A stretch of 39,621 bases of DNA, taken from positions 1 through 39,621 of the forward strand of contig JAJTEF010000007.1 of NCBI GenBank assembly GCA_021300355.1, in the 5' to 3' direction. The DNA comes from Sphingomonadaceae bacterium (GTDB lineage Bacteria > Pseudomonadota > Alphaproteobacteria > Sphingomonadales > Sphingomonadaceae). The first letter of the stretch is position 1; each line of letters opens with the position of its first letter. The notes beneath the pieces were generated by a model, which was given only the letters and a program-made list of their open reading frames with translations, was not told the DNA's origin and did not search any database. Shown here one piece after another: positions 22,338 to 35,491 of the stretch. The translations under genes and the position numbers were made by a program.

Positions 22338-22368
22338 TTGACCCTGTAGTTGCTACAGGGTGTAGATA
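22338..22368 (+). promoter_or_regulatory. MerR-type promoter/operator of the divalent-metal operon
   Basis: The -35 TTGACC (22338-22343) and -10 TAGATA (22363-22368) are 19 bp apart, the long spacer typical of MerR-controlled promoters. Between them is the palindrome ACCCTGTAGTTGCTACAGGG plus T (22341-22361). It reads toward the cation transporter and overlaps the merR promoter region. Confidence 0.92.
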
Positions 22369-22404
22369 GATGTCCGACTCAGGATTTGTCGAGAAGGATG
22401 TTGA

Positions 22405-23031
22405 ATGGCGGACAGTTGTTGCGAGAGCGCCTGCGGAAGCCAAACGGCCAAGGCCGATCCGCGTTGGCGGCGCATTCTTTGGATTGCGCTGATCGTCAAT
22501 GCCGCCATGTTCCTCGTTGAAATGGGTGCAGGCGCGGCGGCAGACAGCCGCGCGCTTCAAGCCGACGCGCTCGACTTTCTTGGCGATGCTGCCAATTATG
22601 CGGTCAGCCTCGCTGTTGTAGGGGCAGCGTTGGCATGGCGTGCGCGCGCAGCGCTGGTTAAATCGCTGTTCATGCTCGGCTTTGCAGCCTGGGTGTTCGG
22701 GAGCGCAGTTCTCGCGTTCGTGAACGGCACCGCGCCTGACCCGGCCATGATGGGTGCTATCGGCGCGCTGGCGCTTGCCGCCAATGTCGGGGTCGCGTTG
22801 TTGCTCTATCGCTACCGCACCGGCGATGCGAATATGCGCTCGGTCTGGATCTGCTCGCGTAACGACGCCATCGGCAATGTCGCGGTGATGATGGCAGCGC
22901 TTGGCGTTTTTGGGACCGGCAGCGCATGGCCTGACCTGATGGTAGCCGCGATCATGGCGGGGCTTGCTCTTACTGGCGGCGTTCAGGTGTTCCGGCAGGC
23001 GAACGCCGAATTGCGGACAGTTGCGGCGTGA
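22405..23031 (+). CDS. Cation diffusion facilitator-like transporter without C-terminal domain
   Basis: A 208-aa inner-membrane protein with six helices. The N-terminus has Cys residues (MADSCCESACGS) fit for metal capture. Candidate transport ligands are Asp57-x3-Asp61 (helix 2) and Cys150-x3-Asp154 (helix 5), where CDF proteins usually have His/Asp pairs. It ends straight after helix 6, with no cytoplasmic domain. First gene after the MerR promoter; the next gene overlaps it (GTGA). It likely moves a divalent ion such as Zn, Cd or Pb. Confidence 0.85.
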   Translation: MADSCCESACGSQTAKADPRWRRILWIALIVNAAMFLVEMGAGAAADSRALQADALDFLGDAANYAVSLAVVGAALAWRARAALVKSLFMLGFAAWVFGSAVLAFVNGTAPDPAMMGAIGALALAANVGVALLLYRYRTGDANMRSVWICSRNDAIGNVAVMMAALGVFGTGSAWPDLMVAAIMAGLALTGGVQVFRQANAELRTVAA

Positions 23032-23822
23032 AAGTTTTACGCTCAACAAGGATCGACCTGCCACCCGCGACAGTTTGGGCCGAGGTTCAGACTGCACCCC
23101 TGTTGCAACATATTGCTTGGCCGATGCTGCGCTTCATTCCTGTCGGCGAAACCTCGCTCGACGCATTCCGGCCTGGTGGGCGCTATCAGGTCAAGTTGCG
23201 CCTGTTTGGGTTCATACCTTTCGGAACGCAATGGATCGTGACTTCGCTCCACGAGCCTGAAATTGGCGAATGGCCAAAGCGGTTGCGCGACAATGGCTAC
23301 AGTGCGCTTATTTCCAAGTGGGACCATTGGATTACGATTACGCCGGATGCCGATGGCGGCACGCATTATAACGATGACGTCGAAATTTCCGCCGGAATAT
23401 TGACCCCGTTCATTTGGGGGTTTGCCCAGATGTTCTATCGGCACAGGCAGCAGCGATGGCGCCGGCTTGCGCGGACGCTGCCTATGCGCCGCGTCATCGC
23501 GGATGAACTGGCCTTATTTCACGCCGCGCGCGGCTCTGGCGAAATCGACGTTGCATGGCTGCACCTTGAAAGGGCGCACATTGTGTCGCAGCCGCATTTG
23601 GGGCTGCATCTTGCCAGTCATGTGTCGATGCTCGGCTTTGCGGTCGAACAACGCGACTGGCGTGAGACGGCGGGGCAAATCGTCCGGCTCGCCCTCGCGC
23701 CGCTTGGTTCGCTGACCGGACGCATCCCTGTCGGCAATACCGGGCGCTCGAATGTCAGCGCTTTTCAACCGATGCCTGTTCCCGACGACCTGCGCCGTGC
23801 AATCGAAGCCCCTTCCGAATGA
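23028..23822 (+). CDS. SRPBCC-like domain fused to DUF3703
   Basis: A 264-aa soluble protein. Residues about 1-150 look like an SRPBCC/START-type domain (RSTRIDLPPATVWAEVQT abbreviated, WDHWITITPDADGGTHYNDDVEI abbreviated). Residues about 165-258 match DUF3703 (WLHLERAHIVSQPHLGLHLASH abbreviated, RLALAPLGSLTGRIPVGNTG abbreviated, MPVPDDL). DUF3703 proteins are usually short, single-domain and found in metal-resistance operons, so this is a fusion. The start is GTG overlapping the previous stop; the stop overlaps the next start. Function unknown. Confidence 0.8.
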   Translation: MKVLRSTRIDLPPATVWAEVQTAPLLQHIAWPMLRFIPVGETSLDAFRPGGRYQVKLRLFGFIPFGTQWIVTSLHEPEIGEWPKRLRDNGYSALISKWDHWITITPDADGGTHYNDDVEISAGILTPFIWGFAQMFYRHRQQRWRRLARTLPMRRVIADELALFHAARGSGEIDVAWLHLERAHIVSQPHLGLHLASHVSMLGFAVEQRDWRETAGQIVRLALAPLGSLTGRIPVGNTGRSNVSAFQPMPVPDDLRRAIEAPSE

Positions 23823-24202
23823 CGAACTATTTGCCCAAACCGGGAGCTACGACTAAGCGAAGGCTAGTGAAGGTTTTGTTCGCCCGCATGATTCTTGTTT
23901 TCGCGCTTGTCGCGAGCACGATCCATGCGCCTGCGGTCGCACATGAGGAACCGGCAAGCCATCACACAGAACGCGGCGTTAGCTTTGGTCATGACGCGAT
24001 GTCCGACTATCACGGCGACGAAGCACCCTCACATGAAGGCGCGGGTGACAGCCTTCATCATCACTGCCCGACCGCGCTCGACGCCCGCACGACTGACATT
24101 GCGCTTGTTGCGGCCTCCACGAAGGCGCTCTTGTCGTTCCACCGTGCAAACCCGCTGACCTCTTTCAGTCAGGCACCCCCCACTGAACCACCCTCTGCCT
24201 GA
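23819..24202 (+). CDS. His-rich exported hypothetical protein
   Basis: A 127-aa protein with a basic N-terminus, a hydrophobic segment (LFARMILVFALVASTIHAPAVA abbreviated, about 20-40) and a His-rich mature part (HEEPASHHTER, SFGHDAMSDYHGDE, DSLHHHCPT), ending in a proline-rich tail (APPTEPPSA) like that of the gene at 19217. It overlaps the previous gene and lies 66 bases before czcC. A periplasmic Zn/Co/Ni buffer is a reasonable inference. Confidence 0.7.
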   Translation: MTNYLPKPGATTKRRLVKVLFARMILVFALVASTIHAPAVAHEEPASHHTERGVSFGHDAMSDYHGDEAPSHEGAGDSLHHHCPTALDARTTDIALVAASTKALLSFHRANPLTSFSQAPPTEPPSA

Positions 24203-24268
24203 ACCGCGCCGTTAGGGCGGGCCTCGCGCCCAACCCTTTAACGTGTCATCCGGTTCAGGAGTTTTAAT

Positions 24269-25507
24269 ATGTTTCCCAAATTGCGCACCGCCTTGCTGGC
24301 GGCGGCGCTGGCCTTTCCGGCTACGGCTGCCTTTGCGGAGCCGATCACGCTGGATGAGGCCATTGCCAAGGCCATTGAGGCCGCGCCGTCGATCCGCGCC
24401 AATGAGGCGGCGGTCGCTGCCGCACAAGCTGGCCGTGTCCAAGCGGGCGTCCGCCCCAACCCAACCGTCACCGTCGAGGGCGAAAACCTTGTCGGCAGCG
24501 GACCCTATAATGTCTTTGGCCAAGCCGAGATCACTGGCACCTATAGCCAGACGATTGAGCGCGGCGGAAAACGGGACGCGCGTGTTGCCTATGCAGAACG
24601 TGACATCGGCGTTGCCGAAGCATCGTCGCGGGTCGCACGGCTTGAACTTGTCAGCGCCGTCCAGCGTGCGTTTCTCGATGTTGTGATCGCAGGCTATGTC
24701 GTTGAGATCGCAGAGACCCGGTTAGGCGTCGAAGTTGAAATGCAGCGCGAGGCTTTACGCCGCGTGCGCGGATATAAAGATCCGCTGTTCGTCGAGACGA
24801 GCGCGTCGGCGCGGGTCACGCAAGCGCGCCTTAATCTGACCGAAGCTCAGGCTCGTCAGCAGGGAGCGAGCGCGGCGCTTGCCGCATATTGGAACGGTCG
24901 GCCTGAGGATGTCGACACGGTCGGCGAGGTTTTGTCGGGCATCCCGGCAGCGAGGGAACTAGCGATAGCCGATGCGGAACTCGCACAGTCCGAGGTCGCG
25001 CGAGCGTCGGCAGCAGTGATATTGGAACAGACGCGGGCGCGACCTGACTACTCCGTCAATGGAGGCGCGCGCTTCCTGCGTGGCACCAATGATGTGGCGC
25101 TGGTTGCGGGTATTACGATTCCTTTGGGACGCTTCGACCGTAACCAGGGCAATATCGCCAAGGCGCAGGCTGAAAAGCTGCGGATCGAACTAACCGCCGA
25201 GGCCGAGCGGCTCGACCGGCTCCGCCGTCTGGCCAGTCTTGGTGCCGAAGCCGACGCTGCCCGTACGCGTGCCGATGCCATCGTTCGGGAGGTCTATCCT
25301 CAGACGACCAAGGCACTCCGCCAAGTGCGCGATGGTTATGCACGCGGCGGCTTCACGTTCCGCGATATGCAGGGTGCCGCTGATGCCATTGTGGAAGCAC
25401 AGGCCGAATGGCTCGATGCCGTTATCCGCTACCGTGACCTTCAAACAGAAATTGACCGGCTGACCGGACGCTTTGACGCCGCTGCCGACAGGGGGACTAA
25501 TCCATGA
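24269..25507 (+). CDS. czcC: Outer-membrane efflux protein CzcC
   Basis: A 412-aa TolC/OEP-family protein: signal peptide (FPATAAFAEP), two long helical repeats each with the alternating Ala/Glu/Gln pattern of outer-membrane factors (LDEAIAKAIEAAPSIRANEA abbreviated; TQARLNLTEAQARQQGASAA), and strands between. It forms the outer-membrane channel of the RND efflux system coded next to it. The last four bases overlap the adaptor gene. Confidence 0.93.
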   Translation: MFPKLRTALLAAALAFPATAAFAEPITLDEAIAKAIEAAPSIRANEAAVAAAQAGRVQAGVRPNPTVTVEGENLVGSGPYNVFGQAEITGTYSQTIERGGKRDARVAYAERDIGVAEASSRVARLELVSAVQRAFLDVVIAGYVVEIAETRLGVEVEMQREALRRVRGYKDPLFVETSASARVTQARLNLTEAQARQQGASAALAAYWNGRPEDVDTVGEVLSGIPAARELAIADAELAQSEVARASAAVILEQTRARPDYSVNGGARFLRGTNDVALVAGITIPLGRFDRNQGNIAKAQAEKLRIELTAEAERLDRLRRLASLGAEADAARTRADAIVREVYPQTTKALRQVRDGYARGGFTFRDMQGAADAIVEAQAEWLDAVIRYRDLQTEIDRLTGRFDAAADRGTNP

Positions 25508-26742
25508 AAAAGACCATCATCAAGCGGCTTGCAGTCGCGCTTTTTATTATCGCGCCTTTGGCAGCCTGCGGCAGCAGCAGCGAACCCGCCGAGGAGCATG
25601 GCGAGGAAGGCGAACCAGCGAAAGGGCCGCACAACGGCCGACTTTTGAAGGATGGCGACTTCGCGGTTGAAATGACCATATTCGAGGACGGTGTGCCGCC
25701 GCAGTTCCGGGTCTATCCGACCAAGGACGGCAAGCCAGTCGATGCCAAGACCGTGCAATTGACGGTGACGCTCAAGCGGCTGGGCGGTGAAGTCAACACC
25801 TTCCCGTTCAAGGCCGAGAAGGATTATTTGACCGGTCAGGGCGTTGTCGAGGAACCGCATAGTTTCGATGTCGAGGTTGTCGCGGTCGAGAGCGGCAAGC
25901 GCCATGTCTGGCGTTATGCCAGCCCCGAAGGGCGCACTCGGATCACCGCTGATGCCGCCAAGGCGGGTGGCATCGAGATTGAAACTGTGGGGCCGGCGAC
26001 CATCGGTGAGACGCGCGAGCTGTATGGGACAGTCCAGTTGGCGACGACCGCACGATCCGAAATTCGCGGCCAGTTTCCGGGGCGGATTGTTTCGGTCACA
26101 AAACAGGTCGGCGACACTGTGAAACGCGGTCAATTGCTGGCGCGGATCGAGTCGAGCGAGTCATTGCAAGTCTATCCGGTCTATTCGACGGTGAGCGGCG
26201 TCGTTGCCGAACGCAATGGCAACCCCGGCGACGTGACCTTTGACCGCGCACTTTATGTCATTACCGACCCAGCCCAGACGACGGTCGTGTTTAACATCTT
26301 CCCCAAGGATTTGGGCGCAATCCAGCCCGGTATGGCGGTGCAGATCGAAACGATGGAAGGCACGGCAATCGCAGCGACACGGCTGGGCCAGTATCTGCCC
26401 GACGGCAATGCCGAAGCAGGCACAGCGCTTGTGCGGGCGTCGGTCCCCAATCGAGGGGGACGGTTGCGTCCCGGCATGGCGCTTCGTGGCCGTGTGACGA
26501 TCAACGCGGTGCAGGTGCCGCTGGCGGTGCGTACCGAAGCCTTGCAACGCTTCCGCGACTTCACGGTGGTCTTTGCCAATTACGGCCAAGATTACGAGGT
26601 CCGCATGTTGGAACTCGGCCGCAAGTCACCCGAATGGACCGAAGTGCTTTCGGGCATCAAGCCCGGCACGCCGTATGCCGCCAAAGGAGCCTTTCTCATT
26701 CGCGCCGACATCGAAAAGTCCGGCGCGAGCCATGACCATTGA
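25504..26742 (+). CDS. czcB: RND periplasmic adaptor CzcB
   Basis: A 412-aa membrane fusion protein. The lipobox LAAC gives a lipoprotein anchor (Cys22). It has an extra N-terminal domain (about 35-150) typical of CzcB-type heavy-metal adaptors, a barrel-sandwich hybrid (RGQFPGRIVSVTKQVGDTVKRGQLLARI abbreviated) and beta-barrel/MP domains. The C-terminus ends SHDH and the N-terminus has acid/His residues, which may bind metal. It links CzcA and CzcC. Confidence 0.94.
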   Translation: MKKTIIKRLAVALFIIAPLAACGSSSEPAEEHGEEGEPAKGPHNGRLLKDGDFAVEMTIFEDGVPPQFRVYPTKDGKPVDAKTVQLTVTLKRLGGEVNTFPFKAEKDYLTGQGVVEEPHSFDVEVVAVESGKRHVWRYASPEGRTRITADAAKAGGIEIETVGPATIGETRELYGTVQLATTARSEIRGQFPGRIVSVTKQVGDTVKRGQLLARIESSESLQVYPVYSTVSGVVAERNGNPGDVTFDRALYVITDPAQTTVVFNIFPKDLGAIQPGMAVQIETMEGTAIAATRLGQYLPDGNAEAGTALVRASVPNRGGRLRPGMALRGRVTINAVQVPLAVRTEALQRFRDFTVVFANYGQDYEVRMLELGRKSPEWTEVLSGIKPGTPYAAKGAFLIRADIEKSGASHDH

Positions 26743-30824
<4,082 letters not shown>

Positions 30825-31204
30825 TGCCTAAGGATATGTGGAAAATGTTGCGAAGTTGATCTGCTATCGAAATTTACATGCGGATCAAAGCGACAGGAAT
30901 TAGATGCGCAGTTGGCATTCCGGCCGGAGTTGAGCGAATGGGTGTTTATTGCGCCACTGGTCCTGAAAGCTGCCTGTCCCGATCATCCAGCAAGTCAGCC
31001 ATATCAATCTTGCCCATGCAATGTCCGCTTATGGGGGAGCCAGCTGGCGCTTTTGTTAACTGTAGTTGGGCGCAAAGCTGCCACTAAAACATTAAGCACA
31101 AAGCATTCTAGGCGTACTGCTTTTAAAAATGTTCGGATCGTGTTCGGATTTTTCAAGAGCTTTATAAGCACCTGATTTAGAACGGAAATTTCATAGAGCT
31201 GAAT
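30825..31204. other. Non-coding right end of the element
   Basis: 380 bases without a credible gene. It contains a degenerate stretch (about 30910-31060) that resembles other intergenic repeats of the window (for example CTGAAAGCTGCC, also at about 32728), and then the right-end arm sites before attR. Confidence 0.7.
31130..31150. repeat. Putative integrase arm-type sites, right end
   Basis: TGTTCGGAT at 31130 and 31141, 11 bp apart. Together with the joining and following bases they form a 23-base exact match to 110-132. They lie 54 bases before attR. Confidence 0.65.
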
Positions 31205-31250
31205 CTTGCCAAGGTTGGGGTCGAGGGTTCGAATCCCTTCGCCCGCTCCA
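31205..31250 (+). repeat. attR: 46-bp tRNA-Gly 3'-end fragment
   Basis: An exact copy of bases 1-46. Upstream sequence does not supply the 5' half of a tRNA, so this is a fragment left by integration and not a functional tRNA gene. Host DNA starts at 31251. Confidence 0.93.
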
Positions 31251-31817
31251 ATGATTTCAATGACTTAGGTGATAGAGCCTTTGCTACCCAAAGCGTGGTT
31301 ACAGCCTGCGTTTTTATCAGCGTTCTGATTGGAACGCCGGTTCAAAAATCCTGTAAATTCAGCGTTTAAGTTGGCCTTGGATGCGGCATGGCCGGTTTAC
31401 GCGATTGGCACTGCGCCGATCTTTGTGTTCAGCTCGCTCCTAAAAACGGATGAGCGACGATCATCCGTAACGCTTTGGGACTGGTCCGCCAATCCCAAAC
31501 CCCACAAAAGTCCTATTTGCCGGGGAGGAGCCGTTGGCGTCGAACACCGTTTGCCAGCGTTCTAGTTAGAACAGCTTGCCCTGTCGGGAAGCCTAATCGG
31601 CCGTCGTCCTTGATCAGGTGTCATGGCAGCTTCTGGGCCGGGAGCAGACAGGCAGCTTTCGGATCGACGAGCGCGCAACGCGGAACTCCAGGAAGCGACA
31701 ACTCTCCGGTCATTATGATAGCGAGCCAAGCAACGTGAGCCAGTTTCTGTCGGCTTCCCGCTTATTAGTCATTAGCAGCCAAGTGGATTCCAGCGTTACT
31801 CTCCAAACCGGCCTAGG
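31251..31817. other. Host flank, non-coding and repeat-rich
   Basis: 567 bases with no gene I can support. It holds the palindrome copies GTTCTGATTGGAAC (31322-31335) and GTTCTAGTTAGAAC (31559-31572), and the second copy of the dispersed repeat. A short hydrophobic reading frame around 31370-31450 could be a remnant but is not convincing. Confidence 0.7.
31490..31649. repeat. Dispersed repeat, copy in the host flank
   Basis: Imperfect direct copy of 10208-10369, identical over the first 32 bases, with the degenerate palindrome at 31559-31572. A further short stretch (GGGCCGGAAGCAGACTG at about 32783) resembles its right end. Confidence 0.8.
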
Positions 31818-32186
31818 TTATGTTGGCTGTGTCAGGATCGCTATTGGTGAACCGACCAATAGCGAGGCAGAAAACAGCAGCTCAAAGATTACGGCGCCCC
31901 AATTCTTCGGTTCGTTGCCACGGTCAATGAATATAGACGCTATCCGGCCAAGCGCGGCTCCTAACCAGCACAAGCCAACGGTCAGGAACGCGTAAGGGTT
32001 TTGTGTAAATAATGGGACCAGCCCGAGGAATAGAAACGCTCCTCCAAAGGTTCCCCGAAACTCGGCTCGCGCTGGCGCGGTTTCGGCGATCAAGCCGGTT
32101 AGGGCTGAGGCTTTGGCAGGGCAAAGCAGGCCCAGACACCCCATTGCCATGGTCGCAACGGCGCCAATATTGTTGATCCATTCCAT
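31818..32186 (-). CDS. Small membrane protein, DUF4345-like
   Basis: A 122-aa protein with about four helices (IGAVATMAMGCLGLLCP, FLFLGLVPLFT, YAFLTVGLCWLGAALGRIAS abbreviated, VIFELLFSASLLVGSPIAIL abbreviated). The pattern ARAEFRGTFGG between helices 1 and 2 resembles DUF4345 proteins. The ATG has GGGAGACC upstream. It is divergent from an HxlR-type regulator, which probably controls it. Confidence 0.75.
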   Translation of the reverse strand: MEWINNIGAVATMAMGCLGLLCPAKASALTGLIAETAPARAEFRGTFGGAFLFLGLVPLFTQNPYAFLTVGLCWLGAALGRIASIFIDRGNEPKNWGAVIFELLFSASLLVGSPIAILTQPT

Positions 32187-32285
32187 ATTTGGTCTCCCTA
32201 AAACAATCTTGCCCGGGCATTGTCATAGAGAGAACCGATATGCTAGTACGCACCTTTTGGTTCCTGCATTGTTGGGAGGTTTTCG

Positions 32286-32621
32286 ATGCCGCTGGCTCCA
32301 AACGTCATGTCGCGCAAGTGCACGTCGCGTGTGTATATGGCTCACTTAGCTAGCAAATGGTCTTTGCTGATCATAAATGCTCTGGACGACCAGCCTCGCC
32401 GTAATGGCGAACTGATGAGGGTTGTCGATGGCATCTCTCAGAAGATGCTGACGCAAACATTGCGGCAGCTAGAAGAAATTAACGTCGTATCACGCCACGA
32501 TATGCAAACCATTCCGCCGAATGTCGTTTACGAACTTACGCCGCTCGGCAGATCACTCAGGAACGAAGTCCGTTCGTTCATCAAGTGGGTCGAGACACAT
32601 ATGCCGGAGTTGCACGCTTAG
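32286..32621 (+). CDS. HxlR family transcriptional regulator
   Basis: A 111-aa winged-helix protein. The HxlR signature is clear: KWSLLIINAL, RRNGELMRVVDGISQKMLTQ abbreviated, LRQLEEINVVSR, VVYELTPLGRSL. The usual N-terminal Cys of redox/aldehyde-sensing members may be represented by the Cys in MSRKCTSRVY. The start is ATG at 32286, or possibly the ATG at 32307 (MSRKC). It is divergent from the membrane protein gene. Confidence 0.9.
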   Translation: MPLAPNVMSRKCTSRVYMAHLASKWSLLIINALDDQPRRNGELMRVVDGISQKMLTQTLRQLEEINVVSRHDMQTIPPNVVYELTPLGRSLRNEVRSFIKWVETHMPELHA

Positions 32622-33009
32622 CAGACTAATAGCTTCATTTTGACCACATCGTGCGCGTTCAATTTGCCGTTTTCGGAATGTCAGATGTCACCCAGTTTTC
32701 GTCGTTCAGAAGGTGGTGGCGGCCGCCTGAAAGCTGCCGCTGCGGCGACCGCCGTATTCGCTTCGGTGTATTGACCGAAATTGGGCCGGAAGCAGACTGC
32801 TCCCTTTATGTCTCTAAACGTAGCATTACCGCCAATCTGTCGGTTAGCGAGGATACGCTGGGGTCAGTATCGCCAAATCTTCTCCAGAGGCGGGCCTATG
32901 TCTCAATCCGCCAGCGACAATATTGCATAATTCGTCAATAAGACTAGATGGCCTCGGATTATGGCCGGTGAGACTGTCGGCAATTTAATCATGATTAGGG
33001 TGTAATCTA
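32622..33009. other. Intergenic region before galT
   Basis: 388 bases without a gene. It carries a degenerate copy of the right end of the dispersed repeat (about 32780-32812). No clear promoter hexamers or operator are seen. Confidence 0.65.
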
Positions 33010-34044
33010 ATGGATTTTTCAGATCTGGTACATCGCCGCCAAAACCCCCTGACGGGCCGTTGGGTCCTGGTATCGCCTCACCGAACACAACGTCCCTGGC
33101 TTGGCCAGATAGAACCACAGGCAGCGCCGGACCTGCAGGTACATGATGCGGATTGCTATCTCTGCCCTGGCAACAAACGGGCGAATGGTGCAACCAATCC
33201 GAATTATGAAGGTCCATGGGCATTCCAAAATGATTTTCCGGCGTTACTCCTCGGAAGCAATGCAGACATGGAGGCGCAAGACCTGTTTCGTGCCGAAGTT
33301 GTCAGCGGAGAATGCCGCGTAATTTGCTTCTCTCCCAATCATTCGCTGACTTTGCCGCAGCTTTCAAAGGAGCAGGTCCGCTCCGTGATTGATTGCTGGG
33401 CAGCGCAATCAAGCGAGCTGGGCACTCAATACACCTGGGTCCAGCTATTCGAGAACAAAGGGGCAGCGATGGGCTGTTCCAATCCGCACCCTCATGGCCA
33501 GCTATGGGCTAGCAGCCACGTTCCTGATGAGCCTGCAATTGAGGACGAGCGACAGCGCGCCTACTTTGCCGAAACCGGACATAGCTTGCTGACGGAGGTG
33601 GCCGCTCAGGAAGCGGGCGGGCCGCGTGTGGTGATCGAAACGCCAGACTGGCTTGTGATCGTACCGTGGTGGGCGGTGTGGGCATTCGAAACCCTATTGA
33701 TGCCGCGGTTCTCGGTGCAGCGCATAGAGCATCTGAACGCTGCCCAGCGCGACGGACTAGCCGATGTCCTGCGCGAGCTAACGGCCAGGTATGACAATCT
33801 GTTTGGTTGCCCATTTCCCTATTCAATGGGCTGGCACGGCGCCCCTTATCTCCTAGGTGATCACAGTCACTGGATTTTGCATGCCCATTTCTATCCGCCC
33901 TTGCTGCGATCGGCGACAGTCCGCAAATTCATGGTTGGCTATGAAATGCTCGCCGAAGCGCAACGCGATCTGACGCCTGAACAGGCAGCAGAACGACTTC
34001 GCCTTGTATCGCCAACACATTACAGCCTGAGGGATGCCCAATGA
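33010..34044 (+). CDS. galT: Galactose-1-phosphate uridylyltransferase GalT
   Basis: A 344-aa Leloir-pathway enzyme that exchanges UMP between UDP-glucose and galactose-1-phosphate. Zinc ligands are in CYLCPG (Cys49, Cys52). The active-site motif is NPHPHGQ with His160 and His162, close to His164/His166 of E. coli GalT. The C-terminal half has HAHFYPPLLRS. The ATG at 33010 follows GGTG. Its stop overlaps galK by four bases. Confidence 0.95.
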   Translation: MDFSDLVHRRQNPLTGRWVLVSPHRTQRPWLGQIEPQAAPDLQVHDADCYLCPGNKRANGATNPNYEGPWAFQNDFPALLLGSNADMEAQDLFRAEVVSGECRVICFSPNHSLTLPQLSKEQVRSVIDCWAAQSSELGTQYTWVQLFENKGAAMGCSNPHPHGQLWASSHVPDEPAIEDERQRAYFAETGHSLLTEVAAQEAGGPRVVIETPDWLVIVPWWAVWAFETLLMPRFSVQRIEHLNAAQRDGLADVLRELTARYDNLFGCPFPYSMGWHGAPYLLGDHSHWILHAHFYPPLLRSATVRKFMVGYEMLAEAQRDLTPEQAAERLRLVSPTHYSLRDAQ

Positions 34045-35210
34045 CCCCCCTCGAAGCACTGACTCAACATACTATACAGACATTTCGACAAGCTTATGAC
34101 CGCGAGCCAACAGTCGTTGCATTCGCGCCGGGTCGGGTTAATCTAATCGGAGATCATACGGATTATAACGATGGCTTCGCGCTGCCCTGTGCACTGGAGT
34201 ACGGCACCGTAGTCGCCTTAGCGCCGCGGGTTGATGACCTGATTGCTGCTCACGCAGTCGACCTGCAGGAAGAGAAGTGTGAGTTCGCGATTGATGCCCC
34301 AATTGTTCCAATGTTGGCGGGACACTGGCAAAACCATTTGCGTGGCGCAACCGCAGGATTGCTGAAGTTCGGACTACCAGTTGGAGGCGCGTACCTCGCT
34401 ATTTCCGGAAATGTTCCTCAAGGAACAGGCCTTTCTTCTTCCGCCTCACTTGGTGTCGCATTGGGCTTTGGGCTCACTGCATTAGCTGGCGAGCAAACAC
34501 CAGACCGCCGCGCTTTGGCCAAGGTAGCACAATGGGCCGAGCATCATTTCGTTGGATGCGCTTGTGGCTTGATGGACCAAATCGCCTCCGCATTTGGGCA
34601 GCAGGACAGCGCTTTGCTCCTCGATTGCCGTTCGCTTGCGGTCGAGCCAGTGCACTTCCCCGCAGATGCACGCATCCTGATTGTGCAATCCGGCGTCGTG
34701 CGCGAACTGGCTGAGAGTGCGTACAACGAGCGACGGGCCCAATGCGCCAGCGCGGCAGCCCATTTTGGCGTTTCAGCGCTGCGCGATCTCGATCCGCAGC
34801 GACTGGAAGCAAAGCGCTCTGAACTCGACGACAAAGTCTACCGTCGCGCGCGCCATGTTGTGACGGAAAATGTGCGAACCGTCGATGCAGCGCGCGCAAT
34901 CGCGCAAGGTGACTTGGTTGCTCTTGGTAATGCAATGCGCGCCTCGCATCTTTCACTCAAGAACGACTTCGAGGTCAGTGTGCCAGCGGTCGATGCGCTC
35001 GTCGATTGTCTAAACTTGGCGATAGGTAACGAAGGCGGTGCGAGGATGACGGGTGGTGGCTTCGGCGGATGCGTCGTTGCGGTTCTTCCATTCAACAAGA
35101 TGGACGCGGTTAAGCGCGCACTAGGCGCATTCTGGCATGCAAAAGGCATGCGTCCTCAGTTGGGCATCGTAGCTAGGCCGTCTGCCGGCGCCTTTCTGCT
35201 GCCTATCTAA
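34041..35210 (+). CDS. galK: Galactokinase GalK
   Basis: A 389-aa GHMP kinase that phosphorylates galactose. The signature APGRVNLIGDHTDYNDGFALP (abbreviated) is near residue 30, the ATP loop GTGLSSSASLG near 130, GLMDQIASAFG near 178 and MTGGGFGGC near 335. It is translationally coupled to galT. With the TonB receptor that follows, it suggests a galactose or galactoside uptake and use locus. Confidence 0.96.
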   Translation: MTPLEALTQHTIQTFRQAYDREPTVVAFAPGRVNLIGDHTDYNDGFALPCALEYGTVVALAPRVDDLIAAHAVDLQEEKCEFAIDAPIVPMLAGHWQNHLRGATAGLLKFGLPVGGAYLAISGNVPQGTGLSSSASLGVALGFGLTALAGEQTPDRRALAKVAQWAEHHFVGCACGLMDQIASAFGQQDSALLLDCRSLAVEPVHFPADARILIVQSGVVRELAESAYNERRAQCASAAAHFGVSALRDLDPQRLEAKRSELDDKVYRRARHVVTENVRTVDAARAIAQGDLVALGNAMRASHLSLKNDFEVSVPAVDALVDCLNLAIGNEGGARMTGGGFGGCVVAVLPFNKMDAVKRALGAFWHAKGMRPQLGIVARPSAGAFLLPI

Positions 35211-35491
35211 TGCAGCCGCCCAAACTTCAAATGAGCAAAGTGTTTGGATCCTATCGGAACGACAAGGGTCGGTTTGCCGCTTCATTAGCTGCACAAGTGC
35301 CATCGCGGCCCGCTCAACTCCATTTCTGAGGCATTCGTCAGACTGGCATTGTTATTGATAATATAATTAATAATGTCGTGTTTTGGCACGATTCAGTGAC
35401 GATTTTTCACGAAAAAATGCCGTTACATCTTCACTATTGACTAATCATCCATTTGTATTGCACATATAGTCAACAGTAAAGGGAGGAAAAC
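35211..35491 (+). promoter_or_regulatory. Upstream region of the TonB receptor
   Basis: 281 non-coding bases. There is an AT-rich imperfect inverted repeat around 35350-35377 (TTATTGATAA and AATTAATAAT), which may be an operator, and a strong ribosome site GGGAGGAAAAC just before the ATG at 35492. No clear -35/-10 pair stands out. Confidence 0.45.

Noticed and set aside
31370-31460. Possible transporter fragment in the host flank
   Set aside because: A short hydrophobic frame with no recognisable motif, running into the dispersed repeat.
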